DNA from: Gemmatimonadales bacterium
GTDB taxonomy: Bacteria; Gemmatimonadota; Gemmatimonadetes; Gemmatimonadales; GWC2-71-9
DNA length: 36,773 nucleotides
Assembly: GCA_025937755.1 (NCBI GenBank)
Contig: JAICQR010000009.1
Span: forward strand, 1-36,773
Reading direction: 5' to 3'
The position numbers and the translations under genes are program-made. How positions within the stretch are numbered: position 1 is the first letter of the stretch; each line of letters begins with the position of its first letter. Below are positions 31,055-36,773 of the stretch, in pieces. Below the pieces are notes generated by a model. That model was not told the origin of the DNA, did no database searches, and saw only the letters and a program-made list of their open reading frames with translations.

Positions 31055-31869
31055 CGGATCCAGTACGACGCGACCAGATCGCCCGTGAAGTACGGCACGC
31101 ACACGTTGCCCGCCCGACCGAGGCGCCGGGCGATCGACGACCCAAGGATCTCGGCGCCGCGCGCCAGCGGAATCCACTTGGCGACGCGACGCCAGCGGAC
31201 CTCCCGGAATTCGTTGCCCAGCAGGACATGCAGGGCCCGGCGGGTGTAGTAGTAGGGCACCAGCGGCGACCATTGGTGCCAGCGCGCGCCCAGCAGCCGG
31301 GCCGCCAGTGCCTCCACGTTCCACGTCTCGATCAGCAGGATGCCGCCAGGCCGCACCAACTGCGCCAGCCGCGCCGCAACCTCGGCCGGCTGGGTGAGGT
31401 GCTCCAGCACGTTGACCATCGTCAGCACGTGCACCGGGGTGGTGCGGGCGGGAAGGGCCGCGAGATCTCCCACGGTTACCGCACCCGCTATCCTCCGCCG
31501 AGCCTCCCGGGCCATGCCCGGCGAGGGCTCGACTCCCGACACCTGCCAGCCCGCCGCTTCGGCCTCCGCCAGCAGGAATCCGGCGGCACACCCCACATCC
31601 AGGAGGGTGCGGCCTCCCGGGTCCAGCCGGGTCACGGTTTCAAGATAGCGCCGCGCCTGTCGCCGTACGGCCGGCTCGATCGCGAGGTAATCGCGATAGC
31701 CGTCGCTGTGGCCGCCCTGGAAGTAGGAATCCTGGAAGGTGTCGAGCAGCGAATCCCGGCTGGGTTCGGGCTCGAGACAGGTCACGCCGCAGGACGCACA
31801 ACGGGCGAGAGCGAGACCGCGCACGGGATGTCGGGCGTGCAAGCGACCGACCCTGCATACCCGGCACAT
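31024..31869 (-). CDS. Class I SAM-dependent methyltransferase with N-terminal zinc ribbon
   Basis: A 281-residue protein. An N-terminal zinc-ribbon-like pair CRVC (2-5) and CASC (24-27) is followed by the linker 'YFQGGHSDGYRDYL'. The SAM-binding fold has motif I 'LLDVGCAAGFLLAEAEAAG' near residue 90, 'VNVLEHL' and 'VRPGGILLIETWN'. This layout is common in methyltransferases acting on sugars, lipids or quinone-like compounds; the substrate is unknown. ATG 31869 lies just beyond the stop of the upstream hydrolase (31875). The gene ends inside the right arm of the inverted repeat at 31012-31054. Confidence 0.85.
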   Translation of the reverse strand: MCRVCRVGRLHARHPVRGLALARCASCGVTCLEPEPSRDSLLDTFQDSYFQGGHSDGYRDYLAIEPAVRRQARRYLETVTRLDPGGRTLLDVGCAAGFLLAEAEAAGWQVSGVEPSPGMAREARRRIAGAVTVGDLAALPARTTPVHVLTMVNVLEHLTQPAEVAARLAQLVRPGGILLIETWNVEALAARLLGARWHQWSPLVPYYYTRRALHVLLGNEFREVRWRRVAKWIPLARGAEILGSSIARRLGRAGNVCVPYFTGDLVASYWIRSTDEVDVNC

Positions 31870-31874
31870 GGAAT

Positions 31875-32627
31875 TCAGCTCACCCAGCCCCTTACCGCGC
31901 CCAGCACGTCCTCGCGCACATCGTAATAGATGCCCATGGCGTGGGCCGAGCCGGGCACGATGCGGGTCATCACATGCGCCAGCCCGACACTCCATCGACG
32001 CACGTTGTCCGCGCCCTCGAAGGCGTCGTCGGCCGACGATGTGAGCAGCGCGGGCCACGCGGCGGCGGAGAGTGCGGCGCGGATTCGCTCATGGGCGTCG
32101 TCCCCGTGGGCCGCCGCGCCCGCTGCGCCCAGCGTCAGCACCCCTCGCAGTCCCTTCACCGAGGGTGCCGCCAGCAGTGCCCCGGTACCGCCGACGCTGC
32201 CGCCGCCCAGGACCAGGCGAGTACCGTCGATGAAATTCTGGACTGCGCCCCATGCAGCGACGCGCAGGATATCGTCGGAAATCCGGCTGAACTCCACCCG
32301 CTGGATGGAGCCGACGAAGGCGTGGTAGAACGCCAGCTCGTCGAAATCGCGAGGCGTATCGATGACGACCGGCCCGCCGACCCCGCGAATCGACTCGCCA
32401 TGCCCACGCTGATCGAATGCCAGCACCGCGACACCGAGGCCCAGCAGGTCGGTGCGGAGTGGCGCCCAGGTATCCCGGGTGCCGGGATACTGATGAGCCA
32501 GAACCGCCAGGGGCCAGCCGCCGGCGGGCGGCACCCCGGCAGGATAGTCCAGGCGTCCTGCGAGAAGCAGCCCGTCGCCGGCCAGCACCGTCATCGTCAG
32601 CGGTGCAAGATCCGGCGCGCGGCTCAT
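31875..32627 (-). CDS. Alpha/beta hydrolase
   Basis: A 250-residue cytoplasmic hydrolase. 'AVLAHQYPGTRDTW' (oxyanion region), 'FDQRGHGES' (72-79) and the nucleophile elbow GGSVGG (Ser144) are clear. The acid is probably Asp200 or Asp201 in 'TSSADDAF', and His229 in GSAHAMG completes the triad. It most resembles the dienelactone hydrolase/serine aminopeptidase groups. The substrate is unknown. It overlaps the SHOCT-like gene as ATGA and precedes the methyltransferase gene by five bases. Confidence 0.86.
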   Translation of the reverse strand: MSRAPDLAPLTMTVLAGDGLLLAGRLDYPAGVPPAGGWPLAVLAHQYPGTRDTWAPLRTDLLGLGVAVLAFDQRGHGESIRGVGGPVVIDTPRDFDELAFYHAFVGSIQRVEFSRISDDILRVAAWGAVQNFIDGTRLVLGGGSVGGTGALLAAPSVKGLRGVLTLGAAGAAAHGDDAHERIRAALSAAAWPALLTSSADDAFEGADNVRRWSVGLAHVMTRIVPGSAHAMGIYYDVREDVLGAVRGWVS

Positions 32628-32893
32628 GTCAATCCCAGCTGCTGAACCAGGCGCTCGAACTCGGGTGCGGCGATCTCGCCGCTGTCCTTGAGCGGTGTGA
32701 GCGCGGCCATGATCTCGGCCCTGCTGCCCTCGATCCGGCGGTCGCGCAACTCCGAAACCATCCGTGCGAAGCGGTGCTCGTATTCGTCGCGCTCGAGCTC
32801 GCCGTTCGAGCGGGCTTCGGTGAGGCGGCGGAGCTCCTCCGCTACCCGCGCTGCGGGCACCGGCTTGAGAGCGCCCTTGGGTTCATTCGACAT
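32624..32893 (-). CDS. SHOCT-like small protein
   Basis: An 89-residue, highly charged helical protein. It has two segments with the SHOCT pattern (short helix, Gly-x-(I/L) turn, acidic 'EF/EY', helix): 'LTEARSNGELERDEYEHRFARMV' (about 24-46) and 'LTPLKDSGEIAAPEFERLVQQL' (about 65-87). SHOCT modules are thought to mediate oligomer contacts; the function of this one is unknown. GGGAG lies six bases before the ATG. It starts the operon with the hydrolase and methyltransferase. Confidence 0.75.
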   Translation of the reverse strand: MSNEPKGALKPVPAARVAEELRRLTEARSNGELERDEYEHRFARMVSELRDRRIEGSRAEIMAALTPLKDSGEIAAPEFERLVQQLGLT

Positions 32894-32987
32894 GTCGGAC
32901 TCCCAAAAAGAGAAAAGACACCGGCCGGACCGGCTCCCAAGTTTCGTGGAGCCGAAGCCCGGCCGTCAACTCATCGAGCTACTGCGG

Positions 32988-33263
32988 TTATGCCGATCGC
33001 GCCCGGCGCGGCTCGGCGGCATTGGCGTCCCCCGCCCGGGTCCGGAGGTCCGAGGTATCGCCTCGGGTCCAGCCCCCCCTGAATTCGAAGTGCTCTTCAG
33101 CGAGCAGGCGCTCTCCCAGCCGCACCACTCCCGTGAGCTGGAGATGCCAGAACAGCATGCGCGCGCCCACCTCGGCCGCCGGTGTCCACACGCCAGCCGA
33201 AACCGGCGGGTAGAGGTGCGCGAATTCAGCCTTGAGGCGGGCTTCCCGGATGGAACATTGCAT
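32988..33263 (-). CDS. Small protein of unknown function, Trp/Phe-rich core
   Basis: A 91-residue protein. The start is ATG 33263 with GGGAG five bases upstream; a second ATG lies directly before it. The N-terminal 70 residues look well formed: 'IREARLKAEFAHLYPPVSAGVWTPAAEVGARMLFW' and 'GERLLAEEHFEFRGG'. The last 20 residues are Arg/Ala-rich and look unstructured. I think similar small proteins occur in related genomes, but I cannot name a family. The 94 bases after it (32894-32987) contain no gene. Confidence 0.6.
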   Translation of the reverse strand: MQCSIREARLKAEFAHLYPPVSAGVWTPAAEVGARMLFWHLQLTGVVRLGERLLAEEHFEFRGGWTRGDTSDLRTRAGDANAAEPRRARSA

Positions 33264-33370
33264 CATCGCTCCCGCTGGCGCGTGGTGAGCTGTGCCGTCG
33301 CTTCCGTGGTGCCGAGGACGCCAATTGTCGTGGGGTACATTCCCAAGATACTCCCGCCCGGACCGGGGCA

Positions 33371-33778
33371 TCAAGCGGGCGCTGCCAGCAGCCGCTGGAC
33401 CGAGGCGTGGGCCATGACCACCGCCGGGTCCCGCTGCAGCGCGTCGTGGTAGTGCGACGGGAAGTCCCCCCCCTCCTCGTCGGCCCGCATGAGTTCCCTG
33501 GCCTGCTCCAGCAGCGACTCGGGCGCCGGCACCCCCGGCTCCGCGTCCGGGTCCATCCGCTCGTCCATCGCCACGATCAGCGCCGACATCGGCCGCAGCC
33601 AAGCGAACCACGGATCATGCAGAACAAGCTGCAGCAAATCCGCGCTCGACGCCACCCGCCCGTTGAGGCGCTCGTACCGCACCCGCTCGGACTCGAGCAG
33701 GGCCCGATGCAGGTGCATCATGGCGTGCCGGGTGGCGGCCAGGCGTTTGACGGAAGCAGATGATGAGGCGTCGGACAT
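33371..33778 (-). CDS. Conserved helical protein of unknown function
   Basis: A 135-residue, largely helical, soluble protein. Features include 'RALLESERVRYERLNGRV', 'LLQLVLHDPWFAWLRPMSALIVAMDERMD' and 'LLEQARELMRADEEGGDFPSHYHDALQRDP'. The central block of Trp/Leu and Asp/Glu residues suggests a helical bundle, perhaps metal-binding. I do not recognize a named domain. It has no clear Shine-Dalgarno; a start at Met20/21 is possible. It is separated by about 107 bases from the small gene that follows. Confidence 0.7.
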   Translation of the reverse strand: MSDASSSASVKRLAATRHAMMHLHRALLESERVRYERLNGRVASSADLLQLVLHDPWFAWLRPMSALIVAMDERMDPDAEPGVPAPESLLEQARELMRADEEGGDFPSHYHDALQRDPAVVMAHASVQRLLAAPA

Positions 33779-33847
33779 GCGGACAGGGGTTGGGTCATTG
33801 GGAACATAGTCGGCCTGTCCGCCGGGCGGCTAGGCGGCGGAGGGCCT

Positions 33848-33880
33848 CGGAGGCTCGGCGGCTCGGCGGCTCGGCGGCTC
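33848..33880. repeat. 9-base GC-rich tandem repeat, shared with dnaX
   Basis: About three and a half copies of ggctcggcg lie in the gap between the RidA-like lipoprotein and the 135-residue protein. Positions 33852-33877 are identical to 11741-11766 inside dnaX. Related units precede it (gccgggcggctaggcggc, about 33821-33838). Confidence 0.85.
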
Positions 33881-33900
33881 AGTGAGAAGCAGCAACGCTA

Positions 33901-34440
33901 TCAGGGCGGGCCTGCAGCTGCCCGCTCGCGATCCGGGAACTCGCTTCGCAGTATGGCAATGCCGTCCACTGCCACCCGCATCCCCTCGCCTGGCAGCCGC
34001 TCCACGCCCACGATGGTGATCGCGGGCGCGGGGCTCTCCGGGAACGCAGAGCTCGCGGCGTCACGCACTGCCTGGGCGTCCGTATCGGTGAGGTCGGTCA
34101 CGTAGAACGTGAGCTTGAGGACGTCGCCGGGAAGCCCCCGAGCCGAGCGAACCAGCCGCAGCAGGTTGCCGACGGCCTGCCGGCTCTGGACGGCGACGTC
34201 GCCGGCGCCCACGAGGCGTGCGGCCGAATCGAGCGGTGCCTGACCCGAGAGAAAGAGCGTCAGACCGCGCTTCACCGCAGAACTGAATCCTGGGATGGCC
34301 GGGACCGAGTCGTTGTGAATGGCGACCGGCTGGATTGGTGCGGGCACGAAGCCGGTGTTGCGCTGGATCGGGGTGCTGTTGCACGCCGAGAGAAGCAGCG
34401 TCACTGCCAGCGAGGCAGCGGCAAGACAATACGAACGCAT
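33901..34440 (-). CDS. RidA-fold lipoprotein
   Basis: A 179-residue predicted lipoprotein (lipobox LLLSAC, Cys20) with a YjgF/RidA-type chorismate-mutase-like fold (about residues 50-165). The segments 'TLFLSGQAPLD', 'VQSRQAVGNLLRLVRSARGLPGDVLKLTFYVTD' and 'VGVERLP' follow the family. The arginine that binds the substrate carboxylate in RidA (PAR-S/T, Arg105 of the E. coli protein) aligns with Ile here (PAITIVGVERLP). Imine-hydrolase activity is therefore doubtful. RidA proteins are normally cytoplasmic, so export as a lipoprotein is unusual. ATG 34440 gives the signal peptide. Confidence 0.82.
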   Translation of the reverse strand: MRSYCLAAASLAVTLLLSACNSTPIQRNTGFVPAPIQPVAIHNDSVPAIPGFSSAVKRGLTLFLSGQAPLDSAARLVGAGDVAVQSRQAVGNLLRLVRSARGLPGDVLKLTFYVTDLTDTDAQAVRDAASSAFPESPAPAITIVGVERLPGEGMRVAVDGIAILRSEFPDRERAAAGPP

Positions 34441-34520
34441 GAAGAGGGGGTTCTCCCGAAGAGGACCGGAGCAACGTAGCTGCCTTGGTGACGGGAAGAC
34501 AACGGGGACGCGCACATCAG

Positions 34521-34551
34521 CAAGACGAAAACCCACCCCTCTCAGGGTGGG
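34521..34551 (-). terminator. Intrinsic terminator of the ribonucleotide reductase gene
   Basis: On the minus strand cccaccc (34551-34545), a six-base loop and gggtggg (34538-34532) form a 7-bp GC stem, followed by TTTTCGTCTTG. It lies about 50 bases after the nrdJ stop, in the right place to end that transcript before the RidA-like gene. Confidence 0.85.
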
Positions 34552-34603
34552 CTTCGTCGTCTGCGGGGGCCGGTGCGCCACGACGCGCCGGTGCGGGGTC
34601 AGT

Positions 34604-36773
34604 TCACCCGCACTCCGAGAACCCGCAGACGTGACACTTGGCGCAGCCTTCGGCGTACTCCAGCTGCGAACCGCAATCGGGGCAGGCCCCGGACAGCGTA
34701 TGCTCCATCCCACCCAACTGCATCTGCTCGGCGCCGCGGGTGACCATGACCGGTTCCGGCGACGGTGCCGCGCCCGTGATCGCGGACGCCGCGCCGGGGA
34801 GAAGCTCCTGCTGAATGCCCTGCTTCTCGTTCATCCACCGCTCGATGGCGATGCCCACCGCGTCGGGCACCGACATGACCTTGTTGGGTCCCAGGCCGAT
34901 GACCCGGTCGGAACTGATGCCGCGCAGCTGGCGATGGATTTCCTTCATCGGGATCCCCGACCGGAGCGCCAGCGAGATCAGCCGGCCCACCGCTTCGACA
35001 TCCGCCATCAGCGCCCCGCCGGCCTTGCCCAGCGACATGAAGACTTCGAACGGCTGGGCCTTCTCGTCTTCGGTGATGGTGACGTAGAGCGTACCCAGGG
35101 GCGTCTCCACCCGGCGGGTGGTGCCGCGCAGCAGTTCGGGCCGCGACCGCTTGAGCCGGCGGTTGAGGTTCTCGGCCTCGAGCTCGTGGACCAGTTTCCG
35201 CAGGCGTTCGAGTTCGCTGTGCGCCTCGGCCAGCTCGCCCTGCATGTCGGCTGCTGCCTCCCGAGCCGCCGAACCGCCGAGCCGACCGAGATCTGCCCGA
35301 GCTTCCGACTTGCCGGTGGAGGTCGCCTGCTCCTGCACCTTCTTGGCGGTGGAGCCGGTGGACAGCACCTGCATGTCGCGGCTGCCGTCGCGGTAGACGG
35401 TGACGCCCTTGCAGCCGAGCGAGTAGGCCAGCCGGTAGATCTCCTCGACGTATTCCTCCGTGGCGTCGTGGGCGAAATTGCAGGTCTTGCTGATGGCCGA
35501 GTCGTTGTGCTCCTGGAACGCCGCCTGGGTGCGGATGTGCCACTCGGGCTTGATGTGGTTGGCGGTGACGAACACCCGCTGCCACTTCTCCGGCACCGCA
35601 TCGAAGTTGATGTGCCCCGCCTCGGCGATCTGCTCCATCAACTCGTCGGAGTACCAGCCCTCATGCTTCGCAATGGCGACGAAATCGTCGTTGACATCGG
35701 GCATCAGCACGCCGGCCTGATTCCGCATGAAGGCCACGGCAAACAGCGGCTCGATGCCGGAGCTGCATCCCGCGATGATCGAGATGGTGCCGGTGGGTGC
35801 CACGGTGGTGACGTTGCAGTTGCGGAGCTTTCGCATGGGGCGGATGCGCTCGCCGTCGGGACCGCGCGCCGCAGTGGCGTCCGGACCCCAGATGCTCCGC
35901 TCCCATTCCGGGAATGGCCCGCGAATGCCGGCGAGCCGCTCCGACTCGACCTTCGCTTCGTCGTCCACGAAGGCCTGGATCTTCCCGCCCAGTTCCACCG
36001 CTTCGGCCGAGTCGTAGGCGATACCCAGCCGGATGTAGAGATCGGCCAGGCCCATCACCCCGAGTCCGATGCGCCGGATTCGCTGGGCAAGATCGGTGAT
36101 CTCGGGCAGTGGATACTGGTTGGCGTCGATGACGTTCTCGAGGAAATGGGTCGAGAGGTGCACCACGCGCCGCAGTCCGTCCCAGTCGATGGCGCCATCC
36201 TTGACGAACGCGCCCAGGTTGATGGAGCCGAGGTTGCACACGTCGTACGCCAGCAGCGGCTGCTCACCACAGGGATTGGTGGCCTCGTACGAGCCCAGCG
36301 CCGGCACCGGGTTGTAGTAATTGGCGCGGTCGACGAAAAAGACTCCCGGCTCGCCGGTCTTCCAGGCGCCGTGGATGATCTTCTCCCAGACCGCGCGGGC
36401 CCGCAGCTGGCCGGTGACCTTGCCGGTGGACGGGTGGATCAGGTCGTAGTCGCCGTTCTCCTCCACCGCCGCCATGAACGCGTCGGTGACCGCCACCGAA
36501 ATGTTGAAGTTCGTCACCTTGGTGATGTCGTCCTTGCAGGTGATGAACTCCATGATGTCGGGATGATCGACCCGGAGGATGCCCATGTTGGCGCCCCGGC
36601 GGGTGCCACCCTGCTTGACGACATCGGTCGAGGCGTCAAACAGCGACATGAACGACACCGGACCCGACGCCACGCCCATGGTGGAGCGGACGATGTCGTT
36701 CTTGGGCCGGAGCCGGGAGAAGCCGAAGCCGGTGCCGCCGCCCGACTGGTGCACCAGCGCCATGGCGCGCAAG
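34604..36773 (-). CDS. nrdJ: Adenosylcobalamin-dependent (class II) ribonucleoside-diphosphate reductase, C-terminal part
   Basis: The gene starts beyond the window; about 722 residues are seen. It makes deoxynucleotides with a B12-derived radical, without oxygen. Visible are 'SGGGTGFGFSRLRP', 'NPCGEQPLLAYDVCNLGSINL' (the active-site Cys-x-Glu), 'LRNCNVTTVAPTGTISIIAGCSSGIEPLFA' and 'YSLGCKGVTVYRDGSRDMQVL'. A linker of about 80 residues (TGSTAKKVQEQATS to about NLNRRL) with a coiled coil follows. Next comes a C-terminal domain ('GTLYVTITEDEKAQPFEVFMSLGKAGG') and a zinc-ribbon tail ending CPDCGS, CAKCHVCGFSECG, whose last cysteines probably relay electrons. The linker is encoded in part by a GC-rich 9-base repeat. 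Confidence 0.95.
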   Translation of the reverse strand, partial: LRAMALVHQSGGGTGFGFSRLRPKNDIVRSTMGVASGPVSFMSLFDASTDVVKQGGTRRGANMGILRVDHPDIMEFITCKDDITKVTNFNISVAVTDAFMAAVEENGDYDLIHPSTGKVTGQLRARAVWEKIIHGAWKTGEPGVFFVDRANYYNPVPALGSYEATNPCGEQPLLAYDVCNLGSINLGAFVKDGAIDWDGLRRVVHLSTHFLENVIDANQYPLPEITDLAQRIRRIGLGVMGLADLYIRLGIAYDSAEAVELGGKIQAFVDDEAKVESERLAGIRGPFPEWERSIWGPDATAARGPDGERIRPMRKLRNCNVTTVAPTGTISIIAGCSSGIEPLFAVAFMRNQAGVLMPDVNDDFVAIAKHEGWYSDELMEQIAEAGHINFDAVPEKWQRVFVTANHIKPEWHIRTQAAFQEHNDSAISKTCNFAHDATEEYVEEIYRLAYSLGCKGVTVYRDGSRDMQVLSTGSTAKKVQEQATSTGKSEARADLGRLGGSAAREAAADMQGELAEAHSELERLRKLVHELEAENLNRRLKRSRPELLRGTTRRVETPLGTLYVTITEDEKAQPFEVFMSLGKAGGALMADVEAVGRLISLALRSGIPMKEIHRQLRGISSDRVIGLGPNKVMSVPDAVGIAIERWMNEKQGIQQELLPGAASAITGAAPSPEPVMVTRGAEQMQLGGMEHTLSGACPDCGSQLEYAEGCAKCHVCGFSECG

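Overview
This window of about 36.8 kb is high-GC and almost fully coding. It looks like the chromosome of a Gemmatimonadota (Gemmatimonadetes) bacterium or a close relative. The signs are inferred from gene content: a bacillithiol-type deacetylase (bshB1), an adenosylcobalamin-dependent ribonucleotide reductase, a MglA/MglB polarity pair, a glycolytic cluster, frequent GTG starts, and exported proteins whose signal peptides end in an 'AQ' motif. Nearly all genes are housekeeping. There is no phage, insertion sequence, tRNA, rRNA or CRISPR array.

Layout. (1) 1-5170, plus strand: the tail of a MacB/FtsX-type ABC permease, a DUF4349 lipoprotein, then bshB1, a cysteine desulfurase, mnmA and a small four-helix membrane protein, tightly coupled (sulfur and thiol metabolism, tRNA 2-thiolation). 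(2) 5167-13128, minus strand, read right to left: a signal recognition particle RNA gene, dnaX, ybaB, recR, a small anchored protein, mglB, mglA, pgsA, cinA, grpE, dnaJ. (3) 13263-19754, minus strand: pyruvate kinase, an MBL-fold hydrolase, glucose-6-phosphate isomerase, a class II aldolase, a YtxH-like protein and a YihY-type membrane protein that seems to start at a CTG codon. (4) 20000-27438: an exopolysaccharide or cell-surface glycan module. It has a polysaccharide deacetylase (PEP-CTERM-locus type, DUF3473) fused to a GT2 glycosyltransferase, an FAD oxidoreductase, a second deacetylase, an unusually long nucleotide-sugar dehydrogenase, and a convergent ArnT/PMT-like glycosyltransferase. 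Its control region holds a sigma-54-like promoter and a CRP/FNR-like palindrome, and a related palindrome lies upstream of the convergent gene. (5) 27702-30859, minus strand: ispG, an exported TlpA-like thioredoxin, an exported 1-Cys peroxiredoxin and an exported protein of unknown function, all overlapping or abutting. (6) 31024-34440, minus strand: a zinc-ribbon methyltransferase, an alpha/beta hydrolase, a SHOCT-like protein, two small unknown proteins and a RidA-fold lipoprotein. (7) 34604 to the window end, minus strand: the C-terminal 720 or so residues of NrdJ, with a clear terminator.

The most interesting points are the deacetylase-GT2 fusion and its putative control region, the SRP RNA gene directly before dnaX, the CTG start of the YihY gene, several families of short palindromic or tandem GC-rich repeats (some inside dnaX and nrdJ), and the MglA/MglB pair embedded in a replication/repair operon. 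I see no wholly unknown multi-gene system. The glycan module is the best candidate for undescribed biology.
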